From positions 1-28,418 of the IMG/VR virus record IMGVR_UViG_3300046011_009114: a DNA stretch of 28,418 nucleotides; one strand, given 5' to 3'. Below, piece by piece: positions 13,436 through 20,001 of this stretch. This stretch comes from a virus. Positions within the stretch are counted from its first letter, which is position 1. Each line of letters opens with the position of its first letter. The position numbers were made by a program, and so were the translations under genes. The notes under the pieces were generated by a model, which saw only the letters and a program-made list of their open reading frames with translations, had not been told where the DNA came from and ran no database searches.

Positions 13436-14202
13436 AAGCAGAAAGTATTAGCACTTTGCTTATCATTGAACATTTTTACCCTTTGTTCGTCAATTTCAAA
13501 CGCAATAAAATTTCTATTTAATTTATTGCACACATCGCCAACTATTCCGCTGCCAAAAAAGGGATCTAAAACAACTCCATTTTCAGGGCAAAAGCATTTA
13601 ATTAATATTTTGATTAAATCCTTCGGTTTTGATGGTATTTTACCTGTATGCGGTTTATTAAAATGGTAGTGATCCCTTATCCAAGTTCCTTCTTTTGATT
13701 TTTCAAATTCTTTTCCTTCTTCTTTCCAATCGCCAAAAACCTTACTTAATCTTTTCATATCTTTTGTATTTTCGTTGTAATCTAATCCTGTTCTAACGTC
13801 GATATAAAATTCTTTTGATAATGTTAACCAGAATATTTTTTGGAATGATACTAAAGGCATTTTTTTACTTACCCAAGCTCCACCGTTTGAAAAAGTCCAA
13901 ATTATTTCGCGTCTAAAAATATGGTTTACTTCGTTTCTTAAATTAAAATCAAATGGCTGTTTTGTAAAACAAATAATATTTCCAGTCAATTTAGTAACTC
14001 TTACAGCTTCGCAAATTAATCCTTCTTCGCAAAGTTTATCCCAATCTTGATAATCGGGATCTAATATTGTCAAATCTACGCTATGATCTTCTAAATCAAA
14101 AAGCAAATCCATAGCGTTTCCTTCAAACAACCCACACCGCTGCATAACATTCGTTTGCGCGCATTGCATATTTTGTGGCTCAATCATATTTTTGTTTCGC
14201 AT
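13432..14202 (-). CDS. DNA N6-adenine/N4-cytosine methyltransferase
   Basis: This would methylate adenine or cytosine amino groups in DNA using S-adenosylmethionine. Motif IV is DPDY (48-51) in TILDPDYQDW rather than the usual DPPY/DPPW; motif I is LDPFFGSG (212-219), followed by NRNFIAFEID (motif II). Motif IV precedes motif I, the beta-class order. GKIPSKPKDLIKILI (188-202) is the usual pre-motif-I segment. Length is 256, without a clear separate target-recognition domain; no restriction enzyme gene is adjacent, so it is probably an orphan that protects phage DNA or controls expression. An internal ATG after AAAAAT (M6) is an alternative start. It sits in an operon with integrase. Confidence 0.9.
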   Translation of the reverse strand: MRNKNMIEPQNMQCAQTNVMQRCGLFEGNAMDLLFDLEDHSVDLTILDPDYQDWDKLCEEGLICEAVRVTKLTGNIICFTKQPFDFNLRNEVNHIFRREIIWTFSNGGAWVSKKMPLVSFQKIFWLTLSKEFYIDVRTGLDYNENTKDMKRLSKVFGDWKEEGKEFEKSKEGTWIRDHYHFNKPHTGKIPSKPKDLIKILIKCFCPENGVVLDPFFGSGIVGDVCNKLNRNFIAFEIDEQRVKMFNDKQSANTFCL

Positions 14203-14207
14203 TATAT

Positions 14208-14723
14208 TTATTTTGAGCAGTCAATCTCTACAACTTTTTGCATGGTGTATGCTTTAATAAAATAATCTTTTTGCTCAATCTTTAATTTAACCGTAAGACT
14301 TTCGTATGTTCTGCCGTTTGTAAACCTAATTGAGCTTACCTTTTTAGTTGACAATTGAGCCAAATCTTCATCTGAAAAATTGAAATACGCATTACCTTCA
14401 CAATTAAATTTGTTCCAAGAAGTAAGTGAGATTTTACTATTATCATCAAACAATATGATAAGATCGTCATTTTCATCACAATTACCTATGTTTACGTTTT
14501 TACAAGTAAATCCGCTATTAATAAACGAATTTCCGTCAGCTCTAAAATCTGGAGTTATAGTGAATCCCTTTGTCTTGGTCTCGTTGGCGCAAATCAATTT
14601 TTTCCTAGTGAAATAATACTCTCTGTCAGTCATTCTATCAACGCAATGCTCAATTACAAAAGGCGTTGTTGTTTGAGCAAATGAACTTGTTGCTACGAAT
14701 AGCGCAATAATAATTTTTTTCAT
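14208..14723 (-). CDS. Secreted protein (171 aa), possible lysogenic-conversion factor
   Basis: A type I signal peptide (MKKIIIALFVATSSFAQ, cleavage likely after A16) is followed by a beta-rich mature domain with six Cys, some likely paired (EHCVDRM, KLICANET, GFTCKN, GNCDEN, FNCEGN, EIDCSK). It should be periplasmic or secreted. It is the first gene of the operon with methyltransferase and integrase, under the minus-strand promoter at 14758-14792, so it is a candidate lysogen-expressed cargo gene. No family is recognised. Confidence 0.8.
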   Translation of the reverse strand: MKKIIIALFVATSSFAQTTTPFVIEHCVDRMTDREYYFTRKKLICANETKTKGFTITPDFRADGNSFINSGFTCKNVNIGNCDENDDLIILFDDNSKISLTSWNKFNCEGNAYFNFSDEDLAQLSTKKVSSIRFTNGRTYESLTVKLKIEQKDYFIKAYTMQKVVEIDCSK

Positions 14724-14757
14724 GTTTTTAAATTTTAATTGTTATTAATGATTGGCG

Positions 14758-14792
14758 CAAATGTAAAAAACAATTTTGATTAAATAATACAA
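14758..14792 (-). promoter_or_regulatory. Promoter of the secreted protein/MTase/integrase operon
   Basis: On the minus strand, TACATTTG (14765-14758) matches the Bacteroidota -7 element, with TTG at 14792-14790 about 24 nt upstream, one longer than usual. The gene starts 35 nt downstream. Confidence 0.55.
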
Positions 14793-14941
14793 TTATGATA
14801 CAATTTTATTTTAAAAAGCATAATCCTATTCCGATTGTATTGTAAACACTAACAATTCAATGTTTTAAGTAACTTTATAAATGTAAGAAATATTCTACTC
14901 CGAGTTATAAAATACAATTTTCAATAAAAAATAATACAATT
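14787..14941. repeat. ATACAATT boxes in the divergent control region
   Basis: Exact copies start at 14787, 14798, 14912 and 14934; start spacings within each pair are 11 and 22 bp (one and two helical turns). An inverted near-copy (GATTGTAT) lies at 14833-14840. One pair lies at the leftward promoter and the other just before the rightward promoter, the expected layout for a regulator acting on both. Confidence 0.55.
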
Positions 14942-14942
14942 A

Positions 14943-14975
14943 TTGTCCGATTATCAGAAAGTATTTTTATCTTTG
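14943..14975 (+). promoter_or_regulatory. Promoter of the recombination/replication operon
   Basis: TTG (14943-14945), 22 nt, then TATCTTTG (14968-14975) match the Bacteroidota consensus. The first gene starts 30 nt later at 15006. Confidence 0.7.
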
Positions 14976-15005
14976 CGCTAATAAAAATTTAAAATCAAAC
15001 TAAAA

Positions 15006-16250
15006 ATGGCAAAAAAGCAAGAAACCGAAATTATGGACTTGTCAAAATTCAGGTCTGAATATTTACCTGAGCTGCAAGGTAAAAAAGAAGCTATCGCCGA
15101 GGTGATCAAGGCAAATCCAATTAAAGAAGTTGAAGACATCGCTTCTTATGAGGAAATGAAAAAATCAAGAACCGCTGTAAAAACACTTCGAACCGGACTT
15201 GAAAGAGAATCTAAAGAAGTAATTACCAAGCTAAAGGTAATTGTAATTGATTCTGTAAAAAAAGAATACGATTTTCTTATTGAAAATGTAAAATCTGCCG
15301 AAAATCAACGTCAAGCAAAAGTTGATGTATGGGAAGAAAAGAAAGAGCAAGAGCGTAAAGAAAAGTTACGCCTGGAACAAGAGCGAATAGATAATATTAA
15401 AAGAGAAATTAACGATTACGTTGCTAGTTGGAAAGATGCTTTTAATTTAATGACTTTTGCAAAAATAGAAGAAGTGGCTTCGAATTTTCATGAATCATAT
15501 ACTGAATTTGACGCAACCTTTTTTCAAGAATTTGAATCTTTGTTTCCGTTAAAAGTTGAGGAGCTTTCGTTGTACCTTAAAGAAAAAATTTCTGTTTTAC
15601 AAGAGCAGGAAAAAATCCGTATTGACGGTTTAGTAATTGAAGAAAAAAATGCCGAACAATATTTTATTCAAGAATGGCAACGCACTTGGTCCGCAAACAT
15701 TGATTTGCTTTCTGTTTCTGATATTGCTGATGTGAAATCTGTTTTTGCCAAATCAAAATTGGTCAATTTAAGGCATTATGTTTCGGCTTATGAAGAAATT
15801 TACAATTCAGCCGAAAAAAGACTGCATTCGCAAATAGAATTTGTTTCTAAGGCAGAGGAACAAAGAATTGCTCATGAGAAATTCACTAAAGAACAAGCAG
15901 AAATTGCCAAAAATAATCAAATTGCCCAAGAGAAATTTGAAAAAGAGAAAAAAGAATTTGAGGAAAAACAAGCAGAAGCTAAGCGTAAAGAAGAAGCTAA
16001 ATTAGAAGAAGAAGCTATTGATTTAAACGTAATAGACAATCAAAACTACCACGAAGAAGATGTAGACGTTAAAGGGATAATTGTTACAAGTCCTATTATT
16101 TTTGACGTTCTAGTTGAAGATATTGAAGAAACCTGGAATAGCATTTACGATGAATTTGAAAAACATAATGTTCAAGACGAGTACGACGATACGATAGTTT
16201 TTGTTTCTTGGCTTGAAAAAAATTACAATGTTCCGACTAAAAAACAATAG
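15006..16250 (+). CDS. Large coiled-coil protein preceding recT (414 aa)
   Basis: Charged helices dominate: residues 105-135 (EEKKEQERKEKLRLEQERID) and 280-335 (KEQAEIAKNNQIAQEKFEKE) are strong coiled-coils; the C-terminus is acidic (EEDVDVKGII; FEKHNVQDEYDD). It resembles in position and composition the accessory proteins often found before recT in phages of Gram-positive hosts, but I cannot name the family with confidence. As first gene of the operon, 2 nt ahead of an HTH gene, it probably assists RecT/exonuclease, or binds DNA or host proteins. Confidence 0.75.
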   Translation: MAKKQETEIMDLSKFRSEYLPELQGKKEAIAEVIKANPIKEVEDIASYEEMKKSRTAVKTLRTGLERESKEVITKLKVIVIDSVKKEYDFLIENVKSAENQRQAKVDVWEEKKEQERKEKLRLEQERIDNIKREINDYVASWKDAFNLMTFAKIEEVASNFHESYTEFDATFFQEFESLFPLKVEELSLYLKEKISVLQEQEKIRIDGLVIEEKNAEQYFIQEWQRTWSANIDLLSVSDIADVKSVFAKSKLVNLRHYVSAYEEIYNSAEKRLHSQIEFVSKAEEQRIAHEKFTKEQAEIAKNNQIAQEKFEKEKKEFEEKQAEAKRKEEAKLEEEAIDLNVIDNQNYHEEDVDVKGIIVTSPIIFDVLVEDIEETWNSIYDEFEKHNVQDEYDDTIVFVSWLEKNYNVPTKKQ

Positions 16251-16252
16251 CT

Positions 16253-16471
16253 ATGTCAGAAAAAATAATAGAAGTTAATCCAGGAGATACAATTGTTATC
16301 AATGTGAAAAATGAAGATAATCGCAATTATTCAATTAGTGAATTTGCTAAATTGTCTGGAGTATCTCGCAGCACTATAAATCTAAAAATTAAAAACGGCG
16401 CCATTCCTAAAATCATGGTTGGGAAATCGCCAAGAATTGAAAGTAAATATTTAAACCAATTTAAAAAGTAA
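16253..16471 (+). CDS. Excisionase-like HTH protein (72 aa)
   Basis: Residues 26-58 (YSISEFAKLSGVSRSTINLK) form a MerR/excisionase-type helix-turn-helix with a G-V-S turn; the rest is short. It may be a transcription regulator or a recombination directionality factor. It lies between the coiled-coil gene and recT with 2-3 nt gaps, not beside int, so a regulator role is about as likely as excision. Confidence 0.7.
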   Translation: MSEKIIEVNPGDTIVINVKNEDNRNYSISEFAKLSGVSRSTINLKIKNGAIPKIMVGKSPRIESKYLNQFKK

Positions 16472-16474
16472 ATC

Positions 16475-17461
16475 ATGTCAAACTTAACAACAACAAATCA
16501 AGCTCCTGTAGTTGGGGTAAAAGCGCTATCTAATTTTCTTAACTCAGATGGTATTAAAAATAAATTCGCAGAAGTTTTAGGCGACAAAGACAAAGGTGTT
16601 GCTTTTGTTACGTCAATTCTTTCTGTAGTAAATTCCAATGGCCAATTAGCAAATGCGGATCAAAACTCGCTATATACTGCTGCTTTAATGGCTGCCACGC
16701 TAGATTTACCAATTAACCCGAGTATTGGCCACAGCTTCTTAGTTCCGTTTAATACAAAACAAGCCGACGGCACTTATAAAACAATGGTTCAGTTTCAAAT
16801 CTCGGCCAAAGGACTCAAGCAACTCGCAATGCGATCAGGACAATTCTTAAAAATGAATGATTCTGATGTTCGAGAAGGCGAAATTGAATCTGTAGACAGA
16901 ATGACTGGAGAAATAAAATTCAGATGGATTCAAGATGATAAAGAAAGATTAACTAAGCCAGTTGTCGGATTTATTTCTTACTTCAAACTTCAAAATGGTT
17001 TTGAAAGTACTTTCTACATGACCAAAGAAGAAGTTGAACTTCACGCAAAAAAATTCTCGCAGACTTACAAAAAGTTTGGAACTGGGCTATGGAAAGATAT
17101 GTTTGAAAAAATGGCTTCTAAAACGGTTATTAAATTGCACTTATCTAAAGACGCGCCGTTGTCAACTTCTGTTCAGAAAGCGCTTATTTCCGACCAAGCG
17201 GTGATTAAAAATGACAAATTTGCCAATTCTACTGAAGAAACAGTAGATGTAGAAACACAATATGTAGATCACGAAGAAGTAGTGATTGATATAGACGCTG
17301 TAAACAAAGCTAGTGAAAGAGAACGAGTTGTTGCACATATTAAAAAATCAAAAACAATTGAACAACTTGAAGAATGTTTGCCTGCGGTATCAGACGACGA
17401 TTTTGACTTAATTGTTATGTATGACGACAAAAAGAAAGAATTAATTATTAAATCTAAATAA
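16475..17461 (+). CDS. recT: RecT-family single-strand annealing protein
   Basis: This 328-residue protein should anneal complementary DNA strands in phage recombination. The RecT core lies at about residues 25-240: SLYTAALMAATLDLPINPSI, GHSFLVPFNTKQ, VQFQISAKGLKQLAMRSG and the later FYMTKEEVELHAKKFS and WKDMFEKMASKTVIK are all standard family segments. The C-terminal 90 residues are acidic and variable. It is directly followed by its usual partner, a PD-(D/E)XK exonuclease (1-nt gap). Confidence 0.95.
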   Translation: MSNLTTTNQAPVVGVKALSNFLNSDGIKNKFAEVLGDKDKGVAFVTSILSVVNSNGQLANADQNSLYTAALMAATLDLPINPSIGHSFLVPFNTKQADGTYKTMVQFQISAKGLKQLAMRSGQFLKMNDSDVREGEIESVDRMTGEIKFRWIQDDKERLTKPVVGFISYFKLQNGFESTFYMTKEEVELHAKKFSQTYKKFGTGLWKDMFEKMASKTVIKLHLSKDAPLSTSVQKALISDQAVIKNDKFANSTEETVDVETQYVDHEEVVIDIDAVNKASERERVVAHIKKSKTIEQLEECLPAVSDDDFDLIVMYDDKKKELIIKSK

Positions 17462-17462
17462 T

Positions 17463-18296
17463 ATGAGTAAACAAGTTTTATTTCGCGCTTCTGGAATTGG
17501 AGCGCTTATGGTTGAAAAAATGGGTGCGGTAATAACAGATAATCAATTAACTACTTTAAATGATTTTGAAGATAGAATAATAAACAATGGTAAGCCTTTA
17601 ACCGAAATTCAAAGAAAGTTATACATGGAGTTAAAATTAAAACGTGATGCTCCACCTCAACTTTCAGACACCGCTAAAAGATACATTGAATCTATGTGGC
17701 TATTCAATAAAAAAGGTTACTACGAAGAGCTTAAAAGTAAGCAAGTAATGAAAGGTCTTCAAAACGAAGATAGTGGAATTGGCCTTGTTTCTGATGTTGA
17801 AAATTTGTCTTTTACAATGAAAAATACAGAAAGAGTTACTGTTGGAAATATTACAGGAGAATGTGATATTAATTGCGTTATTAATGGCAAAAAAGTCATT
17901 AAGGATATAAAATGCTCTTGGTCTCCAAAAACATTTATGTCTGGAGAATTAAATACAATTTACGAATGGCAGGGAAGAACTTATATGCACCTTTACGATG
18001 CTGAAGAATTTCACTTGCATTATGTGTTGACTGATTGTCCAGAAAATTTATTTGAAAATGAAATTTGGAAAGTTAAAAACAGATACGGCATTATTGATAT
18101 TGATGAAGAATCAGTTAAACCCCTTTTTGACCAATTAAGGCGTAATTTAATTTTTTCCGACAATCCTGCTTACACTAAAGAAGAAAGAGTAAAAACGTTT
18201 GTTATTCAAAGAGATTTAGATAAAGAAAAGGCGTTGCTTGCAAAAATTCCTATGGCTTTGGAATATTATAATTCAATTAAGCTGAACCAAATATAA
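17463..18296 (+). CDS. PD-(D/E)XK nuclease, RecE/YqaJ-like exonuclease
   Basis: This likely makes single strands for RecT by 5'-3' resection. The N-terminus FRASGIGALM resembles YqaJ/RecE-like recombination nucleases; the catalytic core is GECDINCVIN (D135) followed by IKDIKCSW (D148, K150) and the QGRTYM helix (Q170, Y174). Length is 277. The gene overlaps nothing and ends just before an RNA-like leader. Confidence 0.85.
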   Translation: MSKQVLFRASGIGALMVEKMGAVITDNQLTTLNDFEDRIINNGKPLTEIQRKLYMELKLKRDAPPQLSDTAKRYIESMWLFNKKGYYEELKSKQVMKGLQNEDSGIGLVSDVENLSFTMKNTERVTVGNITGECDINCVINGKKVIKDIKCSWSPKTFMSGELNTIYEWQGRTYMHLYDAEEFHLHYVLTDCPENLFENEIWKVKNRYGIIDIDEESVKPLFDQLRRNLIFSDNPAYTKEERVKTFVIQRDLDKEKALLAKIPMALEYYNSIKLNQI

Positions 18297-18304
18297 TTTT
18301 TTCG

Positions 18305-18312
18305 TACATTTG
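18305..18312 (+). promoter_or_regulatory. Possible -7 element before RNA leader A
   Basis: TACATTTG matches TAnnTTTG. No TTG occurs at 17-23 nt upstream, so this is a partial promoter match, supported mainly by the structured RNA that begins immediately after it. Confidence 0.4.
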
Positions 18313-18316
18313 TACT

Positions 18317-18422
18317 GCTATCTGATTAAAAATGACAACATCAAATAAATCCCGTAAACCTCAACTGCCACTTCGCTAATAATTAGCCAATCGGATAGCC
18401 TTTTGTTGCTTTACGGGTATTT
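18317..18422 (+). ncRNA. Predicted pseudoknot RNA leader A, upstream of the HNH gene
   Basis: Two complementary pairs interleave. S1a (18317-18327, GCTATCTGATT) pairs with S1b (18389-18399, AATCGGATAGC), 11 bp with one G-U. S2a (18347-18358) pairs with S2b (18410-18422), 8 bp CCCGTAAA/TTTACGGG extended by 4 bp across a 1-nt bulge. The order S1a, S2a, S1b, S2b means a pseudoknot, with a 19-nt first loop and a palindrome GCTAATAATTAGC (18375-18387) between S2a and S1b. S2b ends 6 nt before the HNH start, so folding could control its translation. Family unrecognised. Confidence 0.6.
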
Positions 18423-18428
18423 ATTCTT

Positions 18429-18971
18429 ATGGAAAATCAAAAAGAAATTTGGAAAGACGTTCCTGGCTATGAAGAAATTTATCAAGTCAGTAATTTAGGA
18501 AATGTTAAATCAATAGACCATTATTGTAAAGGAAGAGTAGGTAGTGGTAAACAAACGGGAAGAACTTTAAAACAGCATATTTGTTATAAAGGATATTCGA
18601 GAGTTAGATTATATTTAAATAAAAAATCATTTACAACTGGCGCGCACAGATTAGTTGCAATAGCTTTTATTCCTAATCCATTAAATTTACCTCAAGTAAA
18701 CCATATTAACGGCATTAAAGCAGATAATAAAGTTGAAAATTTAGAATGGTGTACAAATCAATATAACCAAATACATGCTGTAAAAAATGGTTTGTGCAAC
18801 CCAAATACTTGCGAAAAACATCATATGTCAAAATTAAAAAATGAAGATGTTTTAAAGGTAAGAGAATTACATAGAATTGGTTTTAAAAATTCAGAGCTTG
18901 CAAAAGATTACGATATAAGTCAAACCGCAATGAGTAATATTTTAAGAAGAAAAACATATATTAATATTTAA
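18429..18971 (+). CDS. NUMOD4/HNH free-standing endonuclease
   Basis: This is a 180-residue homing-type endonuclease that would nick or cut DNA. NUMOD4 (EIWKDVPGYEEIYQVSNLGN) is at 6-30; the HNH motif runs from H73 (AHRLVAIAF) through QVNHINGIKADN (H92, N94) to VENLEWCTN; the C-terminal 45 residues (LKNEDVLKVRELHRIGFKNS to SQTAMSNILRRK) form an HTH. Such genes are common insertions in phage operons. Its insertion between exonuclease and SSB-like gene, with the RNA leader just before it, suggests it arrived with its own control element. Confidence 0.93.
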   Translation: MENQKEIWKDVPGYEEIYQVSNLGNVKSIDHYCKGRVGSGKQTGRTLKQHICYKGYSRVRLYLNKKSFTTGAHRLVAIAFIPNPLNLPQVNHINGIKADNKVENLEWCTNQYNQIHAVKNGLCNPNTCEKHHMSKLKNEDVLKVRELHRIGFKNSELAKDYDISQTAMSNILRRKTYINI

Positions 18972-18981
18972 AAATAAAATA

Positions 18982-19362
18982 ATGACAGTAGAAATTAAAG
19001 GAGAGATAAAATTAATTGGCGAATTACAAACATTTGATAGTGGATTTACAAAAATTCAAGTTGTAGTAACTGAAGACGGGCAATACCCGACCGACATTCC
19101 AATAGACTTCTTAAAAGATAAAACAGATTATTTGCAAAATTTTAGTGTTGGAGATATTGTTGTGGTAAGCGCGAATCTTCGAGGTTCTGAATACAATGGT
19201 AAATACTATATTGGACTTACCGCCTGGCGCATACAAAGAGAAAGCGCTCAACATAACAATACAGCTACAACGCAAACTTCACCTATGGAATATCCGCAAG
19301 CTAATCAAACAAATAGTTTTGTAGATAATATAGATCACGACATGTCAGACCCACCCTTTTAA
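18982..19362 (+). CDS. DUF3127 family, SSB-like protein
   Basis: Residues 1-90 match DUF3127: VEIKGEIKLIGELQTFDSGF, the DIPIDFLKDKTDYL segment and NGKYYIGLTAWRIQ give an OB-fold-like barrel. A flexible Gln/Asn/Thr-rich linker leads to the acidic tip DHDMSDPPF (118-126), similar to the protein-interaction tail of bacterial SSB. It probably binds single-stranded DNA made by the exonuclease and recruits partners. Context (RecT, exonuclease, replication genes) supports this. Confidence 0.85.
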   Translation: MTVEIKGEIKLIGELQTFDSGFTKIQVVVTEDGQYPTDIPIDFLKDKTDYLQNFSVGDIVVVSANLRGSEYNGKYYIGLTAWRIQRESAQHNNTATTQTSPMEYPQANQTNSFVDNIDHDMSDPPF

Positions 19363-19372
19363 TTAGCAAATT

Positions 19373-19579
19373 ATGATGTTAGAATTTCAAAACCCAATTC
19401 CAGTAGTTGTAAAAGAAAACGGAAAAGAAGGTATGGCAATTTATGTAACTTCTGGCGGAACGTTTGAAAATGATTTATGGACCGTTGCTTTATGTGATGG
19501 CGGAGATATAATTACCGTTCGTGTAGATCAAATAAAAATGTATTCTAACTTTACTTTTGATATTTTAAAAGTAAAATAG
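19373..19579 (+). CDS. Hypothetical beta-rich protein (68 aa)
   Basis: A small mainly beta-strand protein (GKEGMAIYVTSGGTFENDLW and GDIITVRVDQIKMY). Two adjacent ATGs (19373, 19376) are possible starts. It follows the SSB-like gene by 10 nt. Family unrecognised. Confidence 0.7.
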   Translation: MMLEFQNPIPVVVKENGKEGMAIYVTSGGTFENDLWTVALCDGGDIITVRVDQIKMYSNFTFDILKVK

Positions 19580-19611
19580 TTTTAGAATTAATTGAATTTT
19601 TTACATGATTG

Positions 19612-19642
19612 TTTGGTAGATTAAAAGTTCTTTATATATTTG
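19612..19642 (+). promoter_or_regulatory. Promoter before RNA leader B
   Basis: TTTG (19612-19615), 19 nt, then TATATTTG (19635-19642): a full Bacteroidota promoter within a 200-nt gap. Transcription should start about 7 nt later and cover RNA leader B. Confidence 0.7.
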
Positions 19643-19654
19643 CTCTGTAATTTA

Positions 19655-19737
19655 GTGAGATTTATTACGCCTTAAAATATTATAAAAATCCGATACGGAA
19701 AGCGAAATCTCACAATACGCTGACTGTGTCGGATTTT
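19655..19737 (+). ncRNA. Predicted pseudoknot RNA leader B
   Basis: S1a (19655-19663, GTGAGATTT) pairs perfectly with S1b (19705-19713, AAATCTCAC). S2a (19685-19696, AAAATCCGATAC) pairs with S2b (19726-19737, GTGTCGGATTTT), 12 bp with one G-U. The order is S1a, S2a, S1b, S2b, the same interleaved topology as leader A, with 21-, 8- and 12-nt linkers. It follows a full promoter and ends 42 nt before the next gene, so it may be an sRNA or a 5' leader. Family unrecognised. Confidence 0.6.
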
Positions 19738-19779
19738 CAATTTTAATAGTTTACTGGTATCTTAAAAACCTTTATTATT

Positions 19780-20001
19780 ATGGCAAAATATCTTTTATCT
19801 TTTGTTGATTGTAACGACGATTCTACGTTTATTGATGTTCATAAATTAAATGGAGTTATATCTATTTATTGTAGAGACGAAAAGCAAACAAATACATCTG
19901 GAGTTTGTGTACATTTAGATAAATCAACTGCAATTAAATTTGCTAAAACACTTCGAACTGAAATTAATAAAATTACAGAAAGCGAGGTTAATAATGTTTG
20001 A
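19780..20001 (+). CDS. Hypothetical protein (73 aa)
   Basis: A soluble alpha/beta protein beginning MAKYLLSFVDCNDDSTFIDV. It is the first gene after RNA leader B and overlaps the replication gene by 8 nt. The C-terminal helix KFAKTLRTEINKITE is basic. Function unknown. Confidence 0.75.
   Translation: MAKYLLSFVDCNDDSTFIDVHKLNGVISIYCRDEKQTNTSGVCVHLDKSTAIKFAKTLRTEINKITESEVNNV

Larger units (their letters stand above)
14724..15005. promoter_or_regulatory. Divergent control region between leftward int operon and rightward recombination operon
   Basis: This AT-rich 282-nt gap has no ORF of interest. It contains the two opposed promoters and the ATACAATT boxes described separately, and likely sets whether integration or replication/recombination genes are expressed. 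Confidence 0.6.

Noticed and set aside
18305-18428. Group I intron or ribozyme explanation for leader A next to the HNH gene
   Set aside because: The element is only about 105 nt, lies between complete genes and interrupts none, and the linkers do not fit HDV-like, twister or group I folds as I know them. No exon halves are visible.
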